Shown here piece after piece: positions 1-6,263 of a stretch of DNA of 6,452 nucleotides. The translations under genes were made by a program, and so were the position numbers. The notes under the pieces are model-generated. The model searched no databases, was not told the origin of the DNA, and saw nothing but the letters and a program-made list of their open reading frames with translations. Source of the stretch: Sphaerochaeta sp. (GTDB taxonomy: Bacteria > Spirochaetota > Spirochaetia > Sphaerochaetales > Sphaerochaetaceae); assembly GCA_003446545.1 (NCBI GenBank), contig DMAO01000170.1, positions 1 through 6,452 on the forward strand. Reading direction: 5' to 3'. Numbering within the stretch: position 1 is the first letter of the stretch; the number at the start of each line of letters is the position of its first letter.

Positions 1-914
1 AAGCCCTGCTCCGTGGCATAGCCTTCTCTTTCAAGCAAAAAGGAATTGACATCGGAGGCTGGCAGGCAAATACCACAAGCCGTGTCCTCAAGGGGTCAGG
101 ACTCTCTTCCTCTGCTGCTATTGAGGTATTGTGCGCTACTATCTTCAACCACCTGTTCAACGAGGACAGGCTCTCCCCTATCGAGTTGGCCATCATCGGA
201 CAGTTCAGCGAGAATCAATACTTTGGCAAACCATCGGGCCTTATGGACCAGGTAGCCTGCGCTAGCGGTGGTATTGTCAGCATAGACTTCAAAGATGCAA
301 AAAATCCTGTTGTCTCTCCTGTCCCTTTCTCCTTTGAAAAACATGGCTACCACTTGGTCATTGTTGACACTGGAGGCAACCATGCAGACCTCACCCCAGA
401 GTACGCCTTAGTGCCCAAAGAGATGCGTCAAGTTGCAAGCCTCTTCAACAAACGGAACCTGAGGGAAGTGGGAGCAGAATCCTTTGTCGCTGCTTTGCCC
501 CAATTGCGTAAGGACCTACATAATGACCGTGCCCTGTTGCGTGCCATCCACTTCTTTGGCGAGAATGAACGGGTATCGGACATGCTCTCAGCCCTTAAGC
601 GAGAGGATATGCAAACCTACCTGCTCAAAGTCCGTTCTAGTGGCGAAAGCTCCTTCTGCTTCTTACAGAACCTCTATCCCTCCACCTATCCCCAGGAACA
701 GGGCCTCAGCCTCGGCATTGCCATGACAAAGGAGGTACTTGGTGACAGTGCTACCGTACGCGTCCATGGAGGTGGGTTTGCAGGAACAATACAGGCATAT
801 GTTCCTACCGACAAGCTCACCGTATTCTCTACCTATCTTGAATCTGTCTTCGGGAAAGGTGCTGTGACAGTCATCGCAGTGAGGGAGAGAGAGAGCTGTT
901 GTATTGCGCCCTGA
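1..914 (+). CDS. galK: Galactokinase (GHMP kinase family), 5'-truncated by the window edge
   Basis: This is the C-terminal 303 residues of a galactokinase, which phosphorylates galactose to galactose-1-phosphate with ATP in the cytoplasm, the first committed step of the Leloir pathway. The first complete codon is at 3 and the frame is open from the edge, so about a quarter of the protein is missing, including the N-terminal galactokinase signature. Visible motifs, numbered from the first complete codon: the GHMP phosphate-binding loop KGSGLSSSAA (residues 30-39); GKPSGLMDQ, whose Asp (residue 82, bases 246-248) aligns with the catalytic base; VDTGGNHADLTPEYA, the form seen in a clostridial-type subgroup; and the C-terminal GHMP motif VHGGGFAGT (about 254-262). 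The end (RERESCCIAP) differs from the RPVGG-like tail I recall for that subgroup. The stop is TGA, followed 22 bases later by a strong terminator. Sugar specificity is inferred from the family. Confidence 0.93.
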   Translation, partial: ALLRGIAFSFKQKGIDIGGWQANTTSRVLKGSGLSSSAAIEVLCATIFNHLFNEDRLSPIELAIIGQFSENQYFGKPSGLMDQVACASGGIVSIDFKDAKNPVVSPVPFSFEKHGYHLVIVDTGGNHADLTPEYALVPKEMRQVASLFNKRNLREVGAESFVAALPQLRKDLHNDRALLRAIHFFGENERVSDMLSALKREDMQTYLLKVRSSGESSFCFLQNLYPSTYPQEQGLSLGIAMTKEVLGDSATVRVHGGGFAGTIQAYVPTDKLTVFSTYLESVFGKGAVTVIAVRERESCCIAP

Positions 915-936
915 CAGTAAAAACCATACCTATGGT

Positions 937-985
937 AATACAATCAAGAGCCACCCCAGAAATGGAGTGGCTCTTGATTGTATTT
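937..985 (+). terminator. Rho-independent-type terminator after galK
   Basis: An 18-bp perfect inverted repeat, AATACAATCAAGAGCCAC (937-954) against its exact complement (967-984). After one C-A mismatch, two further C-G pairs can form (956-957 with 964-965) around a loop near AGAAAT. The right arm runs into TATTTCTCCTT, a modest U tract. It starts 22 bases after the galK stop, so it probably ends the galK transcript. The stem is unusually long. The U tract is weak and partly paired, so the hairpin may also act as an mRNA 3'-end stabiliser. Confidence 0.8.
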
Positions 986-989
986 CTCC

Positions 990-1017
990 TTGCATAATGG
1001 AATTTATGCAGTACAAT
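990..1017 (+). promoter_or_regulatory. Weak candidate promoter for the DUF364 gene
   Basis: TTGCAT (990-995) and TACAAT (1012-1017) are separated by 16 bases and lie just after the galK terminator, where an independent promoter would be needed. The -10 matches the sigma-70 consensus at 5 of 6 positions and the -35 is poor. Transcription from here would begin near base 1024, leaving a leader of only about a dozen bases ahead of the start codon. An alternative -10, CATAAT (993-998), has no well-spaced -35. Confidence 0.3.
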
Positions 1018-1024
1018 TGGGCAT

Positions 1025-1029
1025 AGGAG
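1025..1029 (+). promoter_or_regulatory. Ribosome binding site that decides the DUF364 start
   Basis: AGGAG directly abuts the ATG at 1030, leaving no spacer for that codon. It lies six bases before the in-frame ATG at 1036, which is normal spacing. The second ATG is therefore the better start. Confidence 0.65.
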
Positions 1030-1035
1030 ATGTTT

Positions 1036-1782
1036 ATGCTACTTAACGACAACATACTCAGGCAGTTCAGGACCTCCTCTGCCTTGGAAACTATTGATGA
1101 GATTCATCTGGGACTGGGCTACAGTGCACTGACCCTTACCAATGGGAGCTGTGGACTCTGCTATACACCCAAAGAAAAAAGTGGAACTTGTACTGTATTC
1201 AAAGAAAGCACTGAATTCGAAGGCAGACCAGCCATCCAACTGTTGGAAAGAATTCATGACGAGAATCCTCTAATCCGTTGCCTGGTCATAGCCCTGGCAA
1301 ATGCCCTTAACCATAGCTTTGCCATGGGCTTGGACACTGATGATGGAGACGTCGTGGGTGACCTGAAACTGAAGAAGGGCAGCAAGGTAGCCATGATAGG
1401 ATATTTCGGACCTATCATAACCCAGTTGGAAAAACAGGGTATCGAGGTTCGCCCCTACGATATAGGAAAAGAAATTGGCGAAGAAAAAAGCTTCTATAGC
1501 TGGGCAAGAGCGGAAGCAGACGGCCTCATCCTGACAGCAACGAGTCTCATAACCAACAGCACCGAAGAAATTTTTGAGAAGCTGGGCACCACAAGCCTAC
1601 CTTCAATCTTGATGGGACCCTCTACGATCGCTTCACCAAATCTCTACGACCATCTTGGCATCACGTACTGTGCGGCAACAGTGCCTACTGATGTACCTGG
1701 TATTCTCAAGGATATTCGCAACGGAAGGGGGACTCTCTACCTCCACCGACACTCCAGGAAAGTGAAGCTGAAACTGATCTGA
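1036..1782 (+). CDS. DUF4213/DUF364 (putative heavy-metal chelation domain) protein
   Basis: A 248-residue cytoplasmic protein with no signal peptide or membrane segment. Residues about 10-95 look like the N-terminal DUF4213 domain (enolase-N-like fold in solved relatives), with IHLGLGYSALTL and the family-like ALANALN stretch. Residues about 108-245 match DUF364, a Rossmann-like domain: KVAMIGYFGPIITQLE, then GLILTATSLITNSTEEIFE, then ILMGPSTIASPNLYDHLG and a C-terminal HRHSRKVKLKL. Length and domain order are those of a complete family member. Known members have been proposed to bind heavy metals or small molecules, often near molybdenum, corrinoid or metal-transport genes; no such neighbours are seen here, so a specific role cannot be assigned. 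The start at 1036 is chosen over 1030 because AGGAG at 1025-1029 needs a spacer. It sits 121 bases after galK behind a terminator, so it is probably transcribed separately. Confidence 0.85.
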   Translation: MLLNDNILRQFRTSSALETIDEIHLGLGYSALTLTNGSCGLCYTPKEKSGTCTVFKESTEFEGRPAIQLLERIHDENPLIRCLVIALANALNHSFAMGLDTDDGDVVGDLKLKKGSKVAMIGYFGPIITQLEKQGIEVRPYDIGKEIGEEKSFYSWARAEADGLILTATSLITNSTEEIFEKLGTTSLPSILMGPSTIASPNLYDHLGITYCAATVPTDVPGILKDIRNGRGTLYLHRHSRKVKLKLI

Positions 1783-1810
1783 ATACAGCGAACACTCAGA
1801 CTCATCAGCG

Positions 1811-2125
1811 GTGCCAGTATCTTCGGAATCACAAGAAGGATTGGTACTCATTCTGATAGCATTGGGTTTTTCCATGATGTGGATGCTTAGGGCATCCGGT
1901 GGGATCGGAGGCTCTACGGGGCGCCCGATGGGGTGGGGGCTTGTCGTCCTGCCCTATCCTATTGGCTGGATCATGGGAATGACTAGCCTCATCGTCAGGT
2001 TGGTCAAATTCATCAGGAATGGGAAGCTCTCCGCACACTGGGCTTATATAACATCCCAAGAGCCTTGTCAGTTGATCACAGGCTCTTGGTGCTTGTGCAT
2101 TCCTATTCCTCTATACCCCATGTAA
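1811..2125 (+). CDS. Doubtful membrane-protein-like open frame in the convergent gap
   Basis: This frame is open from base 1778 (after TGA at 1775-1777) to TAA at 2123-2125. From a GTG at 1811 it encodes 104 residues: a Ser/Glu-rich start, one hydrophobic segment (LVLILIALGFSMMWML), a Gly-rich linker, a second hydrophobic stretch (about WGLVVLPYPIGWIMG onward) and a basic RLVKFIRNGK. That order is plausible for a two-helix membrane protein. Against it: no Shine-Dalgarno site precedes the GTG at 1811, the ATG at 1874 or any other start I checked, the 3' end runs through the hairpin at 2056-2089, and I recognise no family. It could be a decayed gene or chance. Nothing else gene-like is visible between 1783 and 2131. 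Confidence 0.17.
   Translation: MPVSSESQEGLVLILIALGFSMMWMLRASGGIGGSTGRPMGWGLVVLPYPIGWIMGMTSLIVRLVKFIRNGKLSAHWAYITSQEPCQLITGSWCLCIPIPLYPM
2056..2089 (-). terminator. Hairpin between the converging DUF364 and thrC genes
   Basis: CCAAGAGCCT (2056-2065) pairs perfectly over 10 bp with AGGCTCTTGG (2080-2089), extendable by GT/AC with one bulged base. It lies about 43 bases beyond the thrC stop on the minus strand and about 275 bases beyond the DUF364 stop on the plus strand. Neither side has a good U run (minus strand continues GATGTTATATAA; plus strand TGCTTGTGCATT). It is probably the end of the thrA-thrC transcript, possibly acting in both directions. Confidence 0.5.
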
Positions 2126-2131
2126 CCATAG

Positions 2132-3403
2132 TTAGTCTGCAAACAGTTCCCTATAGTCGCATCCCACACTCGTATACTCGCTTTTCTTGGCAAGCAGGGA
2201 GGCTAGGCCCTCTGGGACAGGGACGGAGATTCCTATCAAGGGCTCCACAACTGCCTCAAACTTGGCAGGGTGGGCGGTGGCGACCACAATGGTGTCATCC
2301 TGAAGGGGAAGGTCCCTACGCACTCTCTCAGCAGTTGCAGTGTGGGGGCAGATTACGTAGCCTGTCTCTTTGTAGACTTCCTTGATTGTTTCTTTAATGG
2401 CATCATCGGTGACAGATGTGGCGCTGACCATCTTTCGGAAGGTTCCGATATCATCATACAGGTTGAAGAGCCTTTCCATATTGCTAGGGGCGCCCACGTC
2501 CATGGCATTTGCCAAGGTGGAGATACTCTGCCTTGGTTTGTATACCCCTTCCCTGAGGTAGTCAGGGATGGTCTTGTTCGCATTGACTGCTAGGGTGATC
2601 CTCTCGATGGGAGCACCCATGCTAAAGGCCCAGTAGGCACCACAGCTGTTGCCCACATTCCCGCTGGGGATGATGAAGGTCGGCTTGGTAGCATAGGCTC
2701 CCTGGTACAGGTAGGACGCATACACATAGTAGACACTCTGGGGAAGCAGTCGTCCCAGGTTGATGCTATTGGCACTGCTGAGGCCCCATTCTTTGGAGAG
2801 CTTGGTATCCATGAAAGCGTCCTTGACCATCTTCTGGCAGTCATCAAAGGTGCCGTCAACCTCATATGCCTTGATGTTACCACCCCAGCAGGTCAGCTGC
2901 TGTTGCTGGCGTTTGCTAACCCTACCCTTGGGGAAGAGCACCTTCACATCGATGCCCTTACGTCCTGCAAAGGCAGAGGCAACGGCCCCTCCTGTGTCGC
3001 CACTGGTGGCGACCAGGATGGTCAGTTTCCTTGGCTGCTTCTCCAGGAGTTTCTCCATTGCTGAGGCTAAAAAGCGTGCACCAAAGTCCTTGAAGGCAGC
3101 TGTCGGCCCATGAAAGAGCTCCAGGACCATCTGTTTCTCCTGGAGCTTGACCAGAGGCACGGGAAAGTTGAAGGCATCGAGGCAGATTTCTGCAAGATCA
3201 TCCTTGAGAATGTCATCCCCGAAAAAAGGGGTGAGTACCTCAAAGGCGAGTTCAGGGTAGGAGGATATCTCATGGATGTTTATCAATCCTAACGAGGGAA
3301 AGAACTCAGGGACATAGAGCCCACCGTCGGGGGCAAGCCCTTGCAGTATCGCTTCGCTGGCTGTGACCTGCACCGATGCGTTTCGTGTTGAGACAAACTT
3401 CAT
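2132..3403 (-). CDS. thrC: Threonine synthase
   Basis: A 423-residue PLP enzyme that converts O-phosphohomoserine and water to threonine and phosphate, the last step of threonine synthesis, in the cytoplasm. The N-terminal threonine-synthase domain is clear (MKFVSTRN, then GLAPDGGLYVPE at 22-33). The PLP lysine is K105 in HGPTAAFKDFGARF; ATSGDTGGAVASAF (132-145) and PSGNVGN (246-252) form the cofactor phosphate-binding region; CPHTATAE (352-359) and ATAHPAKFE (375-383) are the conserved C-terminal motifs. The length is close to that of E. coli ThrC (428), so this is the bacterial/fungal short type without the plant SAM-binding extension. ATG is preceded by AGGAGG five bases upstream, and that site overlaps the thrA stop codon, so the gene is the second of a two-gene operon and probably translationally coupled. 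No catalytic residue appears to be missing. Confidence 0.97.
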   Translation of the reverse strand: MKFVSTRNASVQVTASEAILQGLAPDGGLYVPEFFPSLGLINIHEISSYPELAFEVLTPFFGDDILKDDLAEICLDAFNFPVPLVKLQEKQMVLELFHGPTAAFKDFGARFLASAMEKLLEKQPRKLTILVATSGDTGGAVASAFAGRKGIDVKVLFPKGRVSKRQQQQLTCWGGNIKAYEVDGTFDDCQKMVKDAFMDTKLSKEWGLSSANSINLGRLLPQSVYYVYASYLYQGAYATKPTFIIPSGNVGNSCGAYWAFSMGAPIERITLAVNANKTIPDYLREGVYKPRQSISTLANAMDVGAPSNMERLFNLYDDIGTFRKMVSATSVTDDAIKETIKEVYKETGYVICPHTATAERVRRDLPLQDDTIVVATAHPAKFEAVVEPLIGISVPVPEGLASLLAKKSEYTSVGCDYRELFAD

Positions 3404-3408
3404 GAGAA

Positions 3409-3414
3409 CCTCCT
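3409..3414 (-). promoter_or_regulatory. thrC Shine-Dalgarno site overlapping the thrA stop codon
   Basis: On the minus strand the sequence reads TTTAGGAGGTTCTCATG. The TAG is the thrA stop (3415-3413), AGGAGG (3414-3409) is a perfect Shine-Dalgarno site and ATG (3403-3401) is the thrC start. Ribosomes finishing thrA end on the thrC ribosome binding site, which fixes the thrC start and supports translational coupling. Confidence 0.85.
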
Positions 3415-5812
3415 AAATTCTGGCGCCGAGGTAGGCGGCCAGTCGTAAGATATCAGAGAATACACCACCTGCAGTTACTGCGCGCCCCGCCCCTGGTCCC
3501 TTGATAACCAAGGGTTGGCTCAAATAGCGGTCCGTGGTGAAGCAGATGACGTTGTCAGTTCCTGTAGCCTGGGCAAATGCATGATTCAGAGGGAAGCTAA
3601 GCAGTGAGGCACTACAGTTGCCATCCTTGTCCACAATACCCACATACCGAAGCTTCTCACCCTTTGCCTGGGCTTGGGTGTACAATTCCTTGATAGGATC
3701 ATCCATGTCCTCAAGCCTTTCGAGGAATTCTTGTAAGCTCAGGCCTCTCAGATGTTCAGGAACCAGGCTCTGAATGGGAATGTCCCCCACCTCAACCTTG
3801 TAGCCAAGCTCCCTTGCAAGGATGACGCTCTTACGACCGACATCCATACCAGAGAGGTCATCGCGGGGGTCAGGTTCAGTATAGCCCATCTCCTTGGCCT
3901 TCCGTACCAGGGTGCTGAAAGGTACTGATCCATCATACTGGTTGAAGAGCCAGGCAAGGGTGCCACTTACGATACCCTCGATACGATGGATCCTATCTCC
4001 TGTCTGCACAAGGTCCTTCAGTGTGCAGATGACAGGCAAGCCGGCCCCTACTGTGGTCTCGTACAGGAAGCGCCTGCCTGTGCGCAAACACGTCTCAAAC
4101 AGGGACTGGTAATACGGATAGGGCTCTGTCCCTGCTTTTTTGTTCGGGGTAATGACATGAATCCCCCCTTCAAGCCAGGTGACATACTCCCGTGCCAGAG
4201 CCCTGCTGGTGGTACAGTCGACGATGAGGGAATGGGGGAAGTAGGTCGCCCCTATGTGTTTGGCAAACTTCTTGACGTCCAAAGGTTCCGCCTCAGTCGC
4301 AAGCTGTTCTCTCCAGGTGGCAAGGTCAATGCCATCCTGGTGAAGGAGCATGGTCTTGGAGTTTGCTATACCACGAATATGGATATCGAGACCAAACTGG
4401 TCCCTCAGCCTGAGTGTCTCGCTGGCTATCTGGTCAAGAAGGGTTCCGCCGATGTTGCCGGGTCCGAAAATTCCAACAGAGATGGCCTGCTTGGAAAGGA
4501 AGAAGCGAGCATGCAAGGCTCGCAAGGCCTTCTTAGAGTCTTTTGCCTTGATGACTGCACTGATATTGGTTTCGCTGGAACCCTGGGCGATGGCTATGAC
4601 ATTTACTCCTGCCTTACCTAGGGAAGAGAAGAATTTCCCGGCGACCCCAGCCTGGCCGGTCATCTGCTCGCCAACCGCAGCGAGGATGACACACTCGCCT
4701 TCCGCCTCGATGCTGTTGATCAGACGGTCGTGCAACTCGTGTGAAAAGGCCTCCCGTGCAGTAATGCAGGCAAGATCCTTCTGGGACTCGGGCACGGCAA
4801 AACAGATGGAGTACTCGCTCGATGCCTGGCTGATGAGGATAACTGAAATGGAAGCCTTTCGCATGGCGCTGAAGAGTCGTCCTGCTATGCCGATAACCCC
4901 ACTCATACCAGCCCCTACCACGTTGATGAGGGCCACATCACAGATGGTGCTGAACCCTTTCACCTTATTGGATGAACCGTTGATACCTTTACTTGAGATG
5001 ACACTGCCCTTTGCTGTGACATCACCCCACCACTTCAGCTGCACGTCTATTGATGCATTCATTGCAGGCAGGAGCGCCTGGGGATGGACGATAGGGGCAC
5101 CAAAGAAAGAAAGCTCGGTGGCTTCAGAGTAGGAAAGAGAGGGTATGACCAGTGATGAGGGAACCTCTGTTATATCAGCGTTTCTAAGCAGGGAAGTTGT
5201 ATTCCAGAAGGTGACTCCACAAGAACCAAGCCGAGAACCAAGCAAGGCCGCAGCATATTCGCTGACACCCTCATGCGGGTCACTCTTCTCCGCCTGGGGA
5301 AGTTTCCCATAGACAAAGAGTGCCTGAGCCTTGATCTCTGTCATCTGCATGGTGGCGGGGAATTCAAGCAGGTCTGAGGTAATGCCTGAGGAAGCAAAGA
5401 AATGGCAACAGATGTCAGCGACCCAAGAGCCAAGCACCTTGTCAATATACTGTTGGGACCCGAGGGAGATGTCCTCGACAAGCCATACAGCACGCAACAG
5501 ATCTTCCATCTCAGAAAAACCCTGCTTGATGCGTTGTTGCACCTTTTCTCCTGCAAGGGGAGAGAGCACTTTCTCGGTGAGCTCTGTCCAGAGGGAGAAG
5601 GTCCTTTCCAGCTCAGACCAGAGCCTTTCATCGTGACTCTGGGCATGAGTGAGAAGGGTTCCCAAATCCAAGGAAGCATCTCTCAAGGGAGCGATGACAA
5701 AAACCTGATGGCTCTCTTTCTGTGTCTCAAAAATACTGACAAGCTTTTCGCAACCACTTGCCGAGACCAAATTAGAGCCTTCAACAGCATGTATTCTGAT
5801 AGTATTCACCAA
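3413..5812 (-). CDS. thrA: ThrA-type fusion: degenerate aspartokinase-like domain, two ACT domains, homoserine dehydrogenase
   Basis: A 799-residue protein laid out like E. coli ThrA (820). Residues about 443-799 are a complete homoserine dehydrogenase, which reduces aspartate semialdehyde to homoserine with NAD(P)H: the nucleotide-binding FGPGNIGG (449-456), VDCTTS (531-536), TPNKKA (555-560), ETTVGAGLPVI (585-595) and GYTEPDPRDDLSGMD (643-657). Residues about 295-440 hold two well-conserved ACT domains (ISQASSEYSICFAV, IAQGSSETNISAVI), the threonine-sensing part in E. coli. The first 265 residues align with aspartokinase, best at SYSEATELSFFGAPIVHP, but the catalytic motifs are gone: KFGGTS is HAVEGS (8-13), the RGE motif is SWV, GRNGSDYSA is HEGVSEYAA (180-188), WTDVDGV is WNTTSLL. 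Kinase activity is therefore unlikely. The start is TTG 5812 or GTG 5809; both fit the GGGAGGG upstream. It is first in an operon with thrC. Confidence 0.93.
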   Translation of the reverse strand: MVNTIRIHAVEGSNLVSASGCEKLVSIFETQKESHQVFVIAPLRDASLDLGTLLTHAQSHDERLWSELERTFSLWTELTEKVLSPLAGEKVQQRIKQGFSEMEDLLRAVWLVEDISLGSQQYIDKVLGSWVADICCHFFASSGITSDLLEFPATMQMTEIKAQALFVYGKLPQAEKSDPHEGVSEYAAALLGSRLGSCGVTFWNTTSLLRNADITEVPSSLVIPSLSYSEATELSFFGAPIVHPQALLPAMNASIDVQLKWWGDVTAKGSVISSKGINGSSNKVKGFSTICDVALINVVGAGMSGVIGIAGRLFSAMRKASISVILISQASSEYSICFAVPESQKDLACITAREAFSHELHDRLINSIEAEGECVILAAVGEQMTGQAGVAGKFFSSLGKAGVNVIAIAQGSSETNISAVIKAKDSKKALRALHARFFLSKQAISVGIFGPGNIGGTLLDQIASETLRLRDQFGLDIHIRGIANSKTMLLHQDGIDLATWREQLATEAEPLDVKKFAKHIGATYFPHSLIVDCTTSRALAREYVTWLEGGIHVITPNKKAGTEPYPYYQSLFETCLRTGRRFLYETTVGAGLPVICTLKDLVQTGDRIHRIEGIVSGTLAWLFNQYDGSVPFSTLVRKAKEMGYTEPDPRDDLSGMDVGRKSVILARELGYKVEVGDIPIQSLVPEHLRGLSLQEFLERLEDMDDPIKELYTQAQAKGEKLRYVGIVDKDGNCSASLLSFPLNHAFAQATGTDNVICFTTDRYLSQPLVIKGPGAGRAVTAGGVFSDILRLAAYLGARI

Positions 5813-5817
5813 AAGTG

Positions 5818-5824
5818 CCCTCCC
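5818..5824 (-). promoter_or_regulatory. thrA ribosome binding site, ambiguous non-ATG start
   Basis: GGGAGGG on the minus strand is followed by CACTT and then TTG (5812-5810) and GTG (5809-5807), both in frame. The nearest upstream in-frame stop is TAA at 5839-5837 and no ATG lies in frame, so thrA must use TTG or GTG. Spacing allows either; GTG is the commoner start codon. Confidence 0.7.
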
Positions 5825-5880
5825 ATAGCATGTACCTTATCGGAGAAGCGTAAAAAAGACTACTGTACTTGGCATCGCCC

Positions 5881-5922
5881 AGAAGCGTTTATACACTTCT
5901 TCCCTGTCCTCACCTTCAGGAC
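5881..5922 (-). promoter_or_regulatory. Structured thrA leader: two hairpins
   Basis: On the minus strand, GTCCT (5922-5918) pairs with AGGAC (5910-5906) around a 7-base loop. Just downstream, AGAAGTG (5900-5894) pairs with CGCTTCT (5887-5881) around TATAAA, with one G-U pair that exists only in minus-strand RNA. A second copy of ACGCTTCT lies at 5851-5844, after a run of six U, so the AGAAGTG arm could choose between two partners. No Thr/Ile-rich leader peptide is present, so an E. coli-style thr attenuator is not supported. Regulatory function is an inference. Confidence 0.35.
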
Positions 5923-5931
5923 GAGAGAATC

Positions 5932-5940
5932 ATTGTAGCA
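5932..5940 (-). promoter_or_regulatory. Candidate extended -10 promoter for thrA-thrC
   Basis: The minus strand reads TGCTACAAT: a TGn extension directly before TACAAT, which matches the -10 consensus at 5 of 6 positions. No good -35 lies upstream, where the rpmB terminator sits, as is typical of extended -10 promoters. Transcription would start near 5925 and give a leader of about 110 bases. A second -10-like TATAAA (5893-5888) lies inside the leader hairpin and lacks a -35. Confidence 0.4.
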
Positions 5941-5944
5941 GATA

Positions 5945-5970
5945 CTAAAAAAGAGCCCCTCAGGGCTCTT
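5945..5970 (-). terminator. Rho-independent terminator of rpmB
   Basis: On the minus strand AAGAGCCC (5970-5963) pairs with GGGCTCTT (5958-5951) over 8 bp around a TGAG tetraloop, and the right arm ends in a run of six T (5952-5947). It lies 26 bases after the rpmB stop. This is a textbook intrinsic terminator separating rpmB from the thr operon. Confidence 0.9.
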
Positions 5971-5996
5971 CATGTTCGAGTACCGTACACTAGAAG

Positions 5997-6227
5997 TTAT
6001 ACGATTTTCTCGACCTTTCCGCTCCTAAGGCAACGAGTACAGATCTTGATACTACGTGGTGTACCCTTGATCAAAGTCTTGACTGTCACAAGATTGGGGC
6101 GGAATGTGCGTTTTGTGGTTACGCCAATGTGTTGGCCTACGCCGCCTTTCTTCTTGGCCTGACCTTTTCTTGGAACACTATTTCCTGCAATCGTTCCTTT
6201 TCCGCAAATCTCACATCTACGAGCCAT
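5997..6227 (-). CDS. rpmB: 50S ribosomal protein L28, zinc-ribbon form
   Basis: A 76-residue basic protein of the large ribosomal subunit that binds 23S rRNA. The start MARRCEICGKG, the basic NSVPRKGQAKKK segment, the TTKRTFRPNL core and the end ICTRCLRSGKVEKIV are those of L28. Cys5, Cys8, Cys63 and Cys66 make two CxxC pairs, so this is the zinc-binding (C+) version, not the cysteine-free paralogue that some bacteria induce under zinc shortage. A longer reading from TTG at 6248 would add seven residues, but the ATG at 6227 fits the family start and has AAGGTGGA (6242-6235) seven bases upstream. It is monocistronic here: a strong terminator follows, and L33 (rpmG), a frequent partner, is absent. 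Upstream lies a 200-base structured region that may be its leader. Confidence 0.96.
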   Translation of the reverse strand: MARRCEICGKGTIAGNSVPRKGQAKKKGGVGQHIGVTTKRTFRPNLVTVKTLIKGTPRSIKICTRCLRSGKVEKIV

Positions 6228-6234
6228 AGCTATA

Positions 6235-6242
6235 TCCACCTT
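6235..6242 (-). promoter_or_regulatory. rpmB ribosome binding site fixing the start
   Basis: AAGGTGGA on the minus strand, seven bases before ATG 6227. It is one base off AGGAGG, and it lies inside the reading that would begin at TTG 6248, which argues for the shorter L28. Confidence 0.7.
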
Positions 6243-6263
6243 ATCCAAATAAATTCATTCGTT

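Noticed and set aside
1633..2059. Minus-strand frames in and after the DUF364 gene
   Set aside because: Polar, Pro/His-rich, low-plausibility translations with no start signal or family match; one overlaps the well-supported DUF364 gene.
5860..5913. A 17-residue GTG-initiated mini-ORF in the thrA leader as an attenuator peptide
   Set aside because: It holds only one Thr and one Ile codon and has no clear ribosome binding site, so it is not a thr-type leader peptide.
5402..5938. Long plus-strand frame opposite the thrA 5' end, and similar frames opposite thrA and thrC
   Set aside because: They are antisense shadows of strongly supported genes, with no recognisable domains and no ribosome binding sites.
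6228..6248. Seven-residue N-terminal extension of L28 from TTG 6248
   Set aside because: L28 normally begins at MARRC or similar, and the Shine-Dalgarno-like AAGGTGGA lies within the extension.
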